Shown: positions 38,401 through 47,848, counted from the stretch's first letter. The stretch: 64,000 nt of DNA from Halopseudomonas yangmingensis (GCF_900114825.1 NZ_FOUI01000009.1:1-64000), one strand, 5' to 3'. Numbers and translations: made by a program. The notes: a model not told the origin generated them from the letters alone.

Positions 38401-40083
38401 ATGAGCGAAAGCTTTGCCGAACTTTTTGAAGAAAGCCTAAAAACCCTCGACATGCAACCGGGCTCCATCATCACCGGTATCGTTGTGGACATCGACTCCG
38501 ACTGGGTCACCGTTCACGCCGGTCTGAAGTCCGAGGGTGTCATCCCGCGTGACCAGTTCCTCAACGACCTGGGCGAACTGACCATCAATGTCGGTGATGA
38601 AGTACACGTTGCACTGGACGCCGTTGAAGACGGTTTCGGTGAAACCAAGCTGTCCCGCGAGAAGGCCAAGCGTGCCGAGTCCTGGACAGTACTCGAGGCT
38701 GCTTTCGCCGCCGAGGAAATCGTCAAGGGTGTTATCAACGGCAAGGTCAAGGGTGGCTTTACCGTCGACGTCAACACCATTCGCGCGTTCCTCCCGGGTT
38801 CCCTGGTCGATGTCCGTCCGGTGCGCGATACCGCCCACCTGGAAGGCAAAGAGCTGGAATTCAAGGTCATCAAGCTCGACCAGAAGCGCAACAACGTGGT
38901 GGTTTCCCGCCGTGCCGTACTCGAAGCCGAGAACAGTGCCGAGCGCGAAGCCCTGCTGGAAACCCTGCAGGAAGGCCAGCAGGTCAAGGGTATCGTCAAG
39001 AACCTCACCGATTACGGCGCCTTCGTTGATCTGGGCGGCGTTGATGGTCTGCTGCACATCACCGACATGGCCTGGAAGCGCATCAAGCATCCGTCCGAGA
39101 TCGTCAATGTCGGCGACGAGATCGACGTCAAGGTGCTCAAGTTCGACCGCGAGCGCAACCGCGTCTCCCTGGGTCTGAAGCAGCTGGGCGAAGATCCGTG
39201 GGTCTCCATCACCGGTCGCTATCCGGAAGGTACCCGTGTTACCGCCAAGGTCACCAACCTCACCGACTATGGCTGCTTCGCCGAGCTGGAAGAGGGTGTC
39301 GAAGGTCTGGTACACGTATCCGAAATGGATTGGACCAACAAGAACATCCACCCGTCCAAGGTCGTTCAGGTCGGCGACGACGTGGAAGTCATGGTGCTGG
39401 ATATCGACGAAGACCGTCGCCGTATCTCCCTGGGCATCAAGCAGTGCAAGATGAACCCCTGGGAAGAGTTCTCCAGCAAGTTCAACAAGGGCGACAAGAT
39501 CTCCGGCTCCATCAAGTCGATCACCGATTTCGGTATCTTCATCGGTCTTGACGGTGGCATCGATGGCCTGGTTCACCTGTCCGACATCTCCTGGAACGAA
39601 GTCGGCGAAGAAGCCGTACGTCGCTTCAAGAAGGGTGACGAGATCGAAACCGTCATCCTGTCGGTCGATCCGGAGCGCGAGCGCATCTCCCTGGGCGTCA
39701 AGCAGCTGGAAGACGATCCGTTCTCCAACTTCGTTGGCCTCAACGAGAAGGGCGCCATCGTCAAGGGCACCGTCAAGGAAGTTGACGCCAAGGGCGCAGT
39801 TATCGTCCTGGGCGACGATATCGAAGGCACTCTGAAGGCCTCCGAAATCAGCCGTGACCGTGTTGAAGATGCACGTAACGCTCTCAATGTCGGCGACGAA
39901 GTCGAAGCCAAGATCATTGGTGTCGATCGTAAGAGCCGCCTGATCAGTCTGTCGATCAAGGCCAAGGACGTTGAAGACGAGAAAGAAGCCATCCAGGGTC
40001 TGCGTCAGCAGGAAATGGCCGCTGCCGGTCCGACCACCATCGGTGATCTGATCAAGCAGCAGATGGAAAACAAGGGTAACTGA
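38401..40083 (+). CDS. rpsA: 30S ribosomal protein S1
   Basis: 560 residues, six S1 OB-fold domains: two N-terminal ribosome-binding and four RNA-binding repeats recognised by recurring GxVxxLTDYGxFxxL and GLVHxSxxxW motifs (for example [24 protein letters not shown]). Codon use is strongly biased to a narrow set (AAG, CTG, GTC, ATC, TCC), as expected for a highly expressed gene. It ends the gyrA-to-rpsA block; ihfB, commonly next, is absent here. Confidence 0.98.
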   Translation: MSESFAELFEESLKTLDMQPGSIITGIVVDIDSDWVTVHAGLKSEGVIPRDQFLNDLGELTINVGDEVHVALDAVEDGFGETKLSREKAKRAESWTVLEAAFAAEEIVKGVINGKVKGGFTVDVNTIRAFLPGSLVDVRPVRDTAHLEGKELEFKVIKLDQKRNNVVVSRRAVLEAENSAEREALLETLQEGQQVKGIVKNLTDYGAFVDLGGVDGLLHITDMAWKRIKHPSEIVNVGDEIDVKVLKFDRERNRVSLGLKQLGEDPWVSITGRYPEGTRVTAKVTNLTDYGCFAELEEGVEGLVHVSEMDWTNKNIHPSKVVQVGDDVEVMVLDIDEDRRRISLGIKQCKMNPWEEFSSKFNKGDKISGSIKSITDFGIFIGLDGGIDGLVHLSDISWNEVGEEAVRRFKKGDEIETVILSVDPERERISLGVKQLEDDPFSNFVGLNEKGAIVKGTVKEVDAKGAVIVLGDDIEGTLKASEISRDRVEDARNALNVGDEVEAKIIGVDRKSRLISLSIKAKDVEDEKEAIQGLRQQEMAAAGPTTIGDLIKQQMENKGN

Positions 40084-40096
40084 GTTTTCTGTCGAT

Positions 40097-40126
40097 AAAA
40101 AAGGGCGGCCTCGGCCGCCCTTTTTT
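40097..40126. terminator. Bidirectional Rho-independent terminator
   Basis: GGGCGGC / GCCGCCC stem with a CTCG loop, flanked by A6 and T6, 14 bases after the rpsA stop and 11 bases before the araC-type stop. It can end both convergent transcripts. Confidence 0.92.
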
Positions 40127-40137
40127 GTGCCTGCTGT

Positions 40138-41172
40138 TCAGCCGTTGGCCTGGGCTGTCTCGCGGTAGCTGGTCGGGCTCATGCCAGTCCAGCGGCGGAA
40201 GGCGCGGGTAAAGCTGCTCGGGTCAAGAAAGCCCAGCTCAAAGGCAATCCGACCCAGATTCAACCGGCCTTCACGGATCAGCCGCACGGCCATTTCCATG
40301 CGAACCTCATCCAGCAGTTTTTCATAGCTGGTGTTCACCTCGCTGAGTTTACGACGCAGGTGGCGTGCGCTCATGTTGAATGGTGTGGCGACCAGCTCCT
40401 CGGATATCTCCCGCGTGCTCACCAGACTGCGGATGCGCTGCTTGACCTGTTCGGCAAAGTCGCTGTTGGGCAACTCCTCCAGCATGTCCTCCAGCGAGGC
40501 ATCCAGTCGCTTGAGCAAAAAGGCATCGGCGCTGGGCAGGGGTTGGCGCAGCAGGGCGCGATTCAGCCGAAACGCCAGACGCTTGCTGTTCATGCGGATG
40601 CGTGTGCCAAGAATTTCCTCGCAGCAACTGCGATAGCGTTCGTGGTCTTCGGCCAGCCGGGTTTCCAGCACCAGCGTGCTGCCCTCGGGCTGCAGGGTGC
40701 GCCAGATCTTGCCGCATTGCACCAGCAGGGCTTCCATATGCATCGGGTGGGGCGTGCCGCGCGGCTGGAAAATCAGCGTCAGGGCCTGCTCGTCTTCGAC
40801 TGTATACATCTGTACCTGGGTGCTGAATACCGGGAAAAAGCGCACGATGCGCTGGATGGCATCACTGATGGTTTCGCTGGAGCTGGCGGCCAGGCCGAGA
40901 ACCTTGAGCGTATTGGAGGTGAACTGCCGGCCCATGCGCAGCCCGAAGCACTCGTCGCCGCTGAGCTGGGCGGCCTGATCCCACAGACGGTTCATGTCGT
41001 GCTGGCTGATCTGAGCCATGCTCAGATCGCTGGGTCGACAATGCTCGCGCAGATCTTCGGGCAGGTCATCAATCCCTTTGCCGTAGCTGGCCAGGGTCTT
41101 GCCGATTCCTTGGGCCCAGAAGGCCCGCTCCTGCAGCCGGCTACCGGCCTGGGGGGCGCTGTTGTTGGTCAT
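40138..41172 (-). CDS. AraC family transcriptional regulator (OruR/ArgR-like architecture)
   Basis: 344 residues: an arabinose-binding-type N-terminal domain (about 30-215) and a C-terminal double helix-turn-helix (about 245-340: MSARHLRRKLSEVNTSYEKLLDEVR, LGRIAFELGFLDPSSFTRAFRRWTGMSP). This layout is shared with Pseudomonas activators of amino-acid, lipid and sterol catabolism. It is divergent from the DUF1302/DUF1329 genes and is the obvious candidate regulator for them. The start at MTNNSAPQ was chosen over a longer Gln/Lys-rich extension; the Shine-Dalgarno is weak (AAGAG). Confidence 0.88.
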   Translation of the reverse strand: MTNNSAPQAGSRLQERAFWAQGIGKTLASYGKGIDDLPEDLREHCRPSDLSMAQISQHDMNRLWDQAAQLSGDECFGLRMGRQFTSNTLKVLGLAASSSETISDAIQRIVRFFPVFSTQVQMYTVEDEQALTLIFQPRGTPHPMHMEALLVQCGKIWRTLQPEGSTLVLETRLAEDHERYRSCCEEILGTRIRMNSKRLAFRLNRALLRQPLPSADAFLLKRLDASLEDMLEELPNSDFAEQVKQRIRSLVSTREISEELVATPFNMSARHLRRKLSEVNTSYEKLLDEVRMEMAVRLIREGRLNLGRIAFELGFLDPSSFTRAFRRWTGMSPTSYRETAQANG

Positions 41173-41367
41173 TGCGTGTTGCTCTTGTTGTTTTTGTTGT
41201 GCTTTTTTCAGCCGATCTGGCGGCTGTATATGCAAGCCAGCTTACCCGAGGGGGCTGCTATTGTACAAAAGGCTGCAACAGACTTTTGCAGCTCGAGTAT
41301 TGCCCATTCAGCCAATGAATGTCCACTGCGGACAAGAAAGTCGTCCTAATCGGCCAAACAGATTTTT

Positions 41368-41382
41368 GTCTGCATGACAGAC
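41368..41382. promoter_or_regulatory. Candidate operator dyad in the araC-DUF1302 intergenic region
   Basis: GTCTG-CATGA-CAGAC, a perfect 5-bp-arm inverted repeat about 70 bp before the DUF1302 start. A GTCC-N5-GGAC dyad (around 41321-41334) and a CCAGAGCCC/GGGGTCTGG imperfect stem (about 41395-41417) lie nearby. The full 277-bp divergent region (41173-41449) holds no gene. No consensus promoter was recognised. Confidence 0.4.
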
Positions 41383-41449
41383 TTGGCACCGATGCCAGAG
41401 CCCTCGCAGGGGTCTGGGGTCCGCAGAATCACTCTAACGGAGCAGCACA

Positions 41450-43447
41450 ATGACAAAAAAAATGCATGCCTGGTCGCTCGCGGCACTGCCGCTGGCCATC
41501 GGTCTGGCCAGCTTCTCTGGCGCAGCCAATGCGGCCAATTTCAATATCGGTGACATCGAAGCACAGTTCGACTCGCAGCTGTCTGTGGGTGCCAGCTGGG
41601 CGATGGAGAATGCTGATAAGCGGTTTATCGATTACCGCACACCTAATCCCAACACTGGTGAAAATCTTGGCGGCAAGGCTGTAGCCCGTACCTCTGATGA
41701 TGGTCGCCTGAACTTCAAGAAGGGCGATGCCTTCTCGAAGATCTTCCGTGGCGTGCATGATCTTGAACTGAAGTATGGCGACTCTGGTGCCTTCCTGCGT
41801 GGCAAGTACTGGTACGACTTTGAAACCAAGGACGGCAGTCAGCGATACTACGACATCAGCGACAAGGGCCGTAAGCCGCTGGTGAAGAGTTCGGGTGTCG
41901 CACTGCTGGACGCCTTCGTTTACCACAACTATTTTATCGGCAGCAATCCGGGCAATATCCGCCTGGGTCGCCAGGTGGTCAGCTGGGGTGAGTCGACCTT
42001 TATCGGTAATTCGATCAACTCGATCAACCCTATTGACGTGGCTGCCTTCCGTCGTCCGGGCGCAGAAATCAAGGAAGGCCTGCTGCCGGTAGAGATGCTC
42101 TACCTGTCCCAGGGCATTACTGATCAGCTGTCGATGGAAATGTTTTATCAGTTGAAGTGGCACCCGTCTGCTATTGATAACTGCGGTACCTTCTTCGGTT
42201 CAGATACTCTGGCAGTTGGCTGTAATGATCGCTTGGTGGTTGTTGGTCCAGACTATCCTGCAGGTGATGATCGCTTAGTTGCTGCAAATGGGATGGCCAA
42301 CTATATTGTTCGTGCGAAAAAGGACGTAGAGGCTGGAGATGACGGGCAGTGGGGTGTGGCTTTCCGTTATTTTGCTCCTGAGCTGAATGACACTGAGTTT
42401 GGTTTCTACGCTATGAATTACCATAGTCGGATGCCTTTTTACTCAAGCATGGCCGGTAATGTTCTTATTCCGGGTCAGACTGCTGGAGCATATGCGGGCA
42501 TCATAAGACAAATCCAAGCAGGAACCTTTACAGGGAATATTCCTCCTGCCTTTGGTGGCAATGCTGGAGCCTATGCAGCATATCTAGGTAGTGAAGCTAC
42601 AAGGCTGGCAGGTATTGCAGGTGCAAGCAGTGTTATTGGGTTGGATGGGCAGCCAGGCCCTGCAGGCTACTTCTTTGAGTACCCTGAGGATATCCGTCTC
42701 TACGGTGTAAGCTTCCAGACCAACATTTCCGGTGTTTCGGTTGGCGGTGAACTGAGCTACCGTCCGAATATGCCGATGCAGATCAACACTGGTGATCAAA
42801 GTCGTACAGCGCTCGTGGCTTTGAGCAGCCCCGACAATACTCATCGCAATATCAATACGCTCGGCCTGTCAGCGCCGATTGAAATTCCTGGTTATGTACG
42901 CAAAGAATTGTGGCAGGCGCAGGTTACTGCTGTGCACTTCATTGACCAGGTTCTGGGTGCAAGCCGCCTCTCGCTGGTCGGTGAGGCGGGTGTGAACTAC
43001 ATCGGCGGCTTGGGTGATACCACCAAGTTTGGTCGTGACTCGCTGTTTGGCCAAAGCCCCTACCTGGAAAGTGATGTAGGCGCAGTGCCCGGTGACTGTG
43101 CAGCAGTAGATGCTGCCAGCCGGACAGGCCAGAACAAGGCTATCAGCTGGTGCGAAAACGACGGTTTCTACACCCGCTGGTCGTCCGGCTACCGTGTTCG
43201 TGCAGCTCTTGAGTACTCCAACGTATTCCGCGGTATCAACCTGAGTCCGAGCATTGCCTGGTCGCATGATGTCGACGGCTATGGCCCGAACTTCACCGAA
43301 GACGCCAAGTCGGTCAGCCTCGGCCTGAACGCCGATTACGCCAACAAATACAACGCCAGCATCAGCTACACCAGCTTCTTTGATGGCAAGTACAACACTG
43401 CGGTTGACCGTGACTTCGCGTCCGTCAGCTTCAGCGTGAGCTTCTGA
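41450..43447 (+). CDS. DUF1302 family outer-membrane protein
   Basis: 665 residues with a signal peptide (about 1-28, ending AANAANF). The body is rich in alternating aromatic/polar strands (VGASWAMEN, LGRQVVSWGES, YRVRAALEYSNV) and ends with F (VSFSVSF), typical of a beta-barrel outer-membrane protein. DUF1302 proteins are usually encoded beside DUF1329, as here, in loci for hydrophobic compounds; the function is not established. A central segment (about nt 42180-42680) has markedly A/T-richer codons with ATA, AGA, AGG and TTA, unlike both flanks. AACGGAG serves as Shine-Dalgarno. Confidence 0.88.
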   Translation: MTKKMHAWSLAALPLAIGLASFSGAANAANFNIGDIEAQFDSQLSVGASWAMENADKRFIDYRTPNPNTGENLGGKAVARTSDDGRLNFKKGDAFSKIFRGVHDLELKYGDSGAFLRGKYWYDFETKDGSQRYYDISDKGRKPLVKSSGVALLDAFVYHNYFIGSNPGNIRLGRQVVSWGESTFIGNSINSINPIDVAAFRRPGAEIKEGLLPVEMLYLSQGITDQLSMEMFYQLKWHPSAIDNCGTFFGSDTLAVGCNDRLVVVGPDYPAGDDRLVAANGMANYIVRAKKDVEAGDDGQWGVAFRYFAPELNDTEFGFYAMNYHSRMPFYSSMAGNVLIPGQTAGAYAGIIRQIQAGTFTGNIPPAFGGNAGAYAAYLGSEATRLAGIAGASSVIGLDGQPGPAGYFFEYPEDIRLYGVSFQTNISGVSVGGELSYRPNMPMQINTGDQSRTALVALSSPDNTHRNINTLGLSAPIEIPGYVRKELWQAQVTAVHFIDQVLGASRLSLVGEAGVNYIGGLGDTTKFGRDSLFGQSPYLESDVGAVPGDCAAVDAASRTGQNKAISWCENDGFYTRWSSGYRVRAALEYSNVFRGINLSPSIAWSHDVDGYGPNFTEDAKSVSLGLNADYANKYNASISYTSFFDGKYNTAVDRDFASVSFSVSF

Positions 43448-43474
43448 GACTGGTAACTGGAGAGAGACAATAAT

Positions 43475-44848
43475 ATGCAAATGCAAAAGATGATTCTGGG
43501 CGCTGCAGGTCTGGCGCTGTCCATGATCGCCAGCAGCGTCATGGCCCAGTCGCTGACTCAGTCTGAAATCGACTCCCTCGGTGGTTCGGTACTGACCCCG
43601 GTCGGCGCCGAGCGGGCCGGCAATGCCGCCGGCACCATTCCCGAGTGGACCGGTGGTCTGCCCACCAATGCCGGCCAGCAACTGGCTGACGGCTTTCAGG
43701 CCAACCCCTATGCCGGTGAGCAGCCGCTGTTCGTCATTACTGCACAGAACTACCAGCAGTATGCCGACAACCTGACCCCCGGCCAGAAGGCGATGTTCGA
43801 GCGCTATCCGGAAACCTTCCGCATGCCGGTGTACCAGAGCCACCGCTCGGTCGGTTATACCGATGACCTGTATGCCCAGGTCAAGCGCACTGCCGGTCAG
43901 GCGCGTTTGGTCAACAACGGTGACGGTATCGATAACTTTTCCCACGGCTCCTTTGCCTTCCCGATTCCCCAGTCGGGCGCCGAAGTCGTGTGGAACCACA
44001 TGACCCGCTACCGCAAGAACACCAAGCGCTGGTACATGCAGGCGATGCCGCAGGTCAACGGTTCCTACACCCTGATCAAGATGGAAGAGGAAGCCGGTTA
44101 CCCGCACCTGATGCCGGATGTGGATGCTGCTTCCATGCCCAACACCCTGCTGTTCTTCAAGCAGCGCGTGAACGCGCCGGCACGTCTGGCCGGTAACGTG
44201 CTGCTGGTACACGATACTCTGGATCAGTTGAAAGAGCCACGCATGGCGTGGGTATACAACGCCGGTCAGCGCCGCGTACGTCGTGCTCCGCAGGTCGCCT
44301 ATGACGGTCCGGGTACTGCCTCTGACGGTATGCGTACCTCGGACAACTTCACCATGTACAACGGTGCACCTGACCGTTATGACTGGAAACTGGTGGGTAA
44401 GAAGGAAATTTTCGTTCCTTACAACGCATACAAGCTGACCGATCGCAACGTGAAGTATGCGGACGTACTGCAAGCAGGTCACATCAGCCCGGATCACACC
44501 CGCTTCGAGCTGCATCGCGTGTGGGAAGTGCAGGGCAACGTCAAGCAGGGGCAGCGCCACATTTACGCCCAGCGTAACTTCTTCGTTGATGAAGACTCCT
44601 GGCTGATCAACCTGGCTGACCACTACGACGGTCGTGGCACCCTGTGGCGCGTAGGTGAGGGTCATGTGGCTCACAACTACGTCGAGAAGCTGCCGGGCTA
44701 CGCCATCGAAACCCTGTATGACCTGCTGGCCGGCCGCTACATTGCTCTGGGCATGTACACCGAGGAAGTTTCTGCTCCGCAGTACGACTTCGTACCGAGC
44801 TATAACCAGTTCACCCCGGCCGCTCTGCGCGCTGCAGGTGTTCGTTAA
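43475..44848 (+). CDS. DUF1329 family periplasmic protein
   Basis: 457 residues with a signal peptide (about 1-24, ending VMAQS) and full-length DUF1329 (family proteins are about 450 aa): early LGGSVLTPVGAERAGNAAGTIPEWTGG, middle WYMQAMPQVNG and RRAPQVAYDGPG, late AQRNFFVDEDSWLI. A structural link to LolA/LolB-like lipid carriers has been proposed for the family (from memory). With the DUF1302 barrel 27 bases upstream it probably moves or binds a hydrophobic substrate across the periplasm. Optimal codon use suggests strong expression. Confidence 0.88.
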   Translation: MQMQKMILGAAGLALSMIASSVMAQSLTQSEIDSLGGSVLTPVGAERAGNAAGTIPEWTGGLPTNAGQQLADGFQANPYAGEQPLFVITAQNYQQYADNLTPGQKAMFERYPETFRMPVYQSHRSVGYTDDLYAQVKRTAGQARLVNNGDGIDNFSHGSFAFPIPQSGAEVVWNHMTRYRKNTKRWYMQAMPQVNGSYTLIKMEEEAGYPHLMPDVDAASMPNTLLFFKQRVNAPARLAGNVLLVHDTLDQLKEPRMAWVYNAGQRRVRRAPQVAYDGPGTASDGMRTSDNFTMYNGAPDRYDWKLVGKKEIFVPYNAYKLTDRNVKYADVLQAGHISPDHTRFELHRVWEVQGNVKQGQRHIYAQRNFFVDEDSWLINLADHYDGRGTLWRVGEGHVAHNYVEKLPGYAIETLYDLLAGRYIALGMYTEEVSAPQYDFVPSYNQFTPAALRAAGVR

Positions 44849-44879
44849 GGTCTGACAGCTGTACCGTTTGGGTTTGAAA

Positions 44880-44906
44880 GGGGCATCTTCGGATGCCCCT
44901 TTTTTT
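44880..44906 (+). terminator. Rho-independent terminator after DUF1329
   Basis: GGGGCATC-TTCG-GATGCCCC, a stable UUCG-tetraloop hairpin followed by seven T residues, 31 bases after the stop. It separates the DUF1302-DUF1329 transcript from the SDR gene. Confidence 0.93.
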
Positions 44907-45072
44907 GTGCGTGTTATTTGTGTTTCAGGCCGTCTGCGGTATACGGCTATCATTGATTGCTGCGATGATGCATGAACAATTCGGCTGATCCGGTCGGATT
45001 ACGACCCGGTCTGCATTATGCTTTCTGCCATTGCTGGCCGACTGGCGGCCGGATGCTGTTGGGAGGTGGCTG

Positions 45073-45834
45073 ATGAGTGGACAATTCGCAGGCAAGGTGG
45101 CGCTGGTAACCGGCGGTGCGGCCGGTATTGGCAAGGCGACTGCCGAGGCCTTTGCGGCTGCCGGTGCGGCTGTGGTGGTGTCAGATATTGATGTGGCCGG
45201 GGGTGAGGCGCTGGTTGCCGGGCTGCGTGCCGCAGGTGCACAGGCACTCTTTGTTGCCTGTGACGTGGCTGATGCGGCTCAGGTCGAGGCGCTGGTCGGG
45301 CGTATCAAGAGCGAGTTCGGGCGTCTGGACTGTGCATTCAACAATGCCGGTATCGAGGTTGAGCAGGACAAGCTGGCAGACGGCAAGGAAGAGGTGTTTG
45401 ACCGCATCATGGATGTCAACGTCAAGGGCGTCTGGCAGTGCATGCGTTTCGAGATTCCGCTGATGCTGGCCCAGGGTGGTGGGGCTATCGTCAATACGGC
45501 CTCTGTGGCAGCGCTGGGCGCTGCGCCAAAGATGAGCATCTACAGTGCCAGCAAGCACGCTGTGCTTGGGCTGACCCGTTCGGCAGCGGTGGAGTATGCG
45601 AAGAAAGGTGTGCGGATCAATGCGGTGTGTCCGGCGGTAATCGATACCGACATGTTCCGCCGTGCCGCCGCGCTGGAGCCGCGCAAGGCCGAGTTCGCTG
45701 CGGCCATGCACCCGGTTGGCCGGCTGGGCAAGGCTGAAGAGATTGCCGCGGCAGTGCTATACCTGTGCAGTGAGGGGGCGGGCTTCACCACCGGCATTGC
45801 CTTGCCGGTTGATGGTGGCGCAACCTGCATCTGA
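45073..45834 (+). CDS. SDR family oxidoreductase
   Basis: 253 residues of the classical SDR family: cofactor loop VTGGAAGIGKAT, FNNAGIE, catalytic Ser in VNTASVAALG, YSASKHAVLG, and VDGGATCI at the end. Asp at the end of the second strand (VVSDIDVAGG) favours NAD(H). It probably oxidises a secondary alcohol; the substrate is unknown, but an alcohol released by the neighbouring esterase is plausible. GGGAGG precedes the ATG; a longer start lacks support. Confidence 0.88.
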   Translation: MSGQFAGKVALVTGGAAGIGKATAEAFAAAGAAVVVSDIDVAGGEALVAGLRAAGAQALFVACDVADAAQVEALVGRIKSEFGRLDCAFNNAGIEVEQDKLADGKEEVFDRIMDVNVKGVWQCMRFEIPLMLAQGGGAIVNTASVAALGAAPKMSIYSASKHAVLGLTRSAAVEYAKKGVRINAVCPAVIDTDMFRRAAALEPRKAEFAAAMHPVGRLGKAEEIAAAVLYLCSEGAGFTTGIALPVDGGATCI

Positions 45835-45882
45835 AGCTACTGCCGCGCCAATTGCTTTTTGGGCGCGCTGACTTCAGTCGGC

Positions 45883-45906
45883 GAGGCAGCCCGACAGGGC
45901 TGCCTC
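45883..45906. terminator. 10-bp perfect stem-loop between convergent SDR and esterase genes
   Basis: GAGGCAGCCC-GACA-GGGCTGCCTC, perfectly paired with a GNNA-like tetraloop, no T-tract either side. Its position between two convergent stops suggests a Rho-assisted or RNA-stabilising 3' stem. Confidence 0.5.
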
Positions 45907-45919
45907 ACTAACCTATTGG

Positions 45920-47635
45920 CTACTTACGTGGCGGGTTGGCCCAGTAGCTGCAGTTGTGGTACCCAAGGAATCCTCCAGCAGCAACGGCGGAGTCTGATTT
46001 AACGCCGCTGTCGGACACATCCAGTTGCTGTATAGGTCCCAAAGGCCCGGCAAAGGCATTCCATGCTGCCGGCACCCCGTTGCTGGGATTCGGATTGCCG
46101 TCCTTGGCGAAGCTGGTCCAGTAGTCGACCATGGTCTCTGCCAGATCATCGATTTCCTGATCTGTACCTGTGTAGCGTTCGCGCATCAGATCAGCGTCAT
46201 ACAGCACGTACGGGATTTCACCGGCATGGGTGGCGCCCTGCGGGAAGCTCAGCGGGACAAACACGCCTGGAGCGACCGGGATGGCAGGCGGTACCAGCGT
46301 CCAGGGGGCATTTTCGTCACGGAACCAGTATTTCCAGGTTTGCAAGCCGTTGGCTGCAAAGGTGCTGGCGTGAACATAGCTGTTGCAGGCAAACATGAAG
46401 TCGGTCCAGATCGCCGACATGGCCAAAGAGTAGGGCTGGTCCTTGCTGCTGAAACGGGCCAGGTAGTCATCGGCTATCTGGACCTCATCGAAGGGTACAA
46501 GAGCCTGATAAGGCGTAAAGAAGTCAGCTACTTCCTGACGGTAGGCGGCCTCTCCGCGAGCTTCCAGCGATTGCAGGCCATTGCTGATTTCATCCAGGGC
46601 AACAAACAGCGTTCCTTCATCCTGGTTGCTGCCGATCATGATATCCAGTTCTGTATTGAACTCACCCGCTGCCAGGGCGTCAGTAATGGACTTGGGCAGC
46701 AGGTCTGAATCCGGATCTACGGCCGGCAGGCTTTGTGATCCCTGGGCGGCAAGAATCACCAGGGGATCAAGCGCACGAAGGCAGCTGGCTGCGCTGGCGG
46801 GATCGCTGCAGCCCACTGTGTTGGCGACCTGTACACCGTTGAACTGGGCTAGTGCCTTGGGTTGTTGGAACGGGGCGTAGGAGCCGCTCTGGACGATGGC
46901 ACGCTGGAACAGGTTTTCAGTCTTGGCACGGGGTGAGACAATGTGGCTCATCACGCTGTGACCGCCGGCTGATTCGCCAAACAGGGTGACATTGGCCGGG
47001 TCTCCACCAAAGTTGCCAATATTCTGCTGAACCCAGCGCATCGCCTGTTGCTGATCCATCAGGCCAAAGTTGCCACCATCAGATTCCAGACCTGGATGGG
47101 CCAGAAAACCCAGATTGCCCAGCCGGTAATTCAGGGTTACGACTATCACGTCCTTTTCAACCAGGCGTGTCGGGTCATACTCACCGCCACCGTCCCCCAT
47201 GACGAAAGCGCCGCCATGAATCCATACCATTACCGGCAGGTCTTTGGCATTTTCCGGGGTGTAGACGTTCAGGTACAGGCAGTCTTCGCTGCCGCTGATC
47301 GCGCCGGTGGTGCTTGATTGCAGGCAGGCATCGCCGAACTTCTCATCCAGTACAAGTGGTGCGCTACGCTCGGCCGGTGGCGTTGGTGGCGCAAATCTCA
47401 GGCCGTCAACCGGCGCTGCTGCATAGGGAATGCCACGGAATACGCGCATGCCATCAAGGGTGATGCCGCGGACTTCGCCTTCACTGGTAGAGATTGCCAG
47501 CGGGTTGACTGGTACCGGCTCTTCAGCCTTGCTGCTTGAGCCGCCAGAGCTCAGGCAGCCGCTGAGGGTAATGGCGAGAATACTGGCGGTCAGGCTTTTC
47601 AGGAGCATTCCTTGGGCGTTTGGCTTTGCGTGCAT
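45920..47635 (-). CDS. Lipoprotein type B carboxylesterase
   Basis: 571 residues. Lipoprotein signal with lipobox LSGC (Cys27), then a Ser/Gly linker and a full carboxylesterase/lipase domain: EDCLYLNVYTP, oxyanion WIHGGAF, nucleophile GESAGGHS, acidic SNQDEGTLF and His in ATHAGEIPYVL. Such enzymes hydrolyse short- to medium-chain or bulky (for example steroid or phthalate) esters. After Cys come Leu-Ser, not Asp, so outer-membrane sorting is expected. The start ATG has AGGAT seven to eight bases upstream; a downstream ATG (47608) would still keep the lipobox. Confidence 0.9.
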   Translation of the reverse strand: MHAKPNAQGMLLKSLTASILAITLSGCLSSGGSSSKAEEPVPVNPLAISTSEGEVRGITLDGMRVFRGIPYAAAPVDGLRFAPPTPPAERSAPLVLDEKFGDACLQSSTTGAISGSEDCLYLNVYTPENAKDLPVMVWIHGGAFVMGDGGGEYDPTRLVEKDVIVVTLNYRLGNLGFLAHPGLESDGGNFGLMDQQQAMRWVQQNIGNFGGDPANVTLFGESAGGHSVMSHIVSPRAKTENLFQRAIVQSGSYAPFQQPKALAQFNGVQVANTVGCSDPASAASCLRALDPLVILAAQGSQSLPAVDPDSDLLPKSITDALAAGEFNTELDIMIGSNQDEGTLFVALDEISNGLQSLEARGEAAYRQEVADFFTPYQALVPFDEVQIADDYLARFSSKDQPYSLAMSAIWTDFMFACNSYVHASTFAANGLQTWKYWFRDENAPWTLVPPAIPVAPGVFVPLSFPQGATHAGEIPYVLYDADLMRERYTGTDQEIDDLAETMVDYWTSFAKDGNPNPSNGVPAAWNAFAGPLGPIQQLDVSDSGVKSDSAVAAGGFLGYHNCSYWANPPRK

Positions 47636-47848
47636 GCGTACATCCTGTGATCGTTGTTGTGTTGGATGCTGGCAGACTAACGTCAAGCGCCTGTCTTCGG
47701 CTTGGCCTGTGTGGGGGCTGGGCAGGGGCTGGTTTTTTGGGTACTATCGAGCGTTTTTTTGACTGAATGGTCAGCTGTCGGGCTGCGTGCAGGCGTCTGA
47801 GCCTTTGGGTAGACTGGCACTCTGTTTGCCGTTGTTCTGGAGTTCGCA

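Noticed and set aside
41383-41399. Possible sigma-54 promoter (TTGGCAC) before DUF1302
   Set aside because: TGGCAC is present, but the required -12 TTGC at the fixed spacing is not.
42869-44953. 694-codon open frame on the minus strand across DUF1302/DUF1329
   Set aside because: It mirrors the strongly codon-biased DUF1329 gene, has no start signal or recognisable motif, and the opposite strand has a clear signal peptide, family motifs and terminator.
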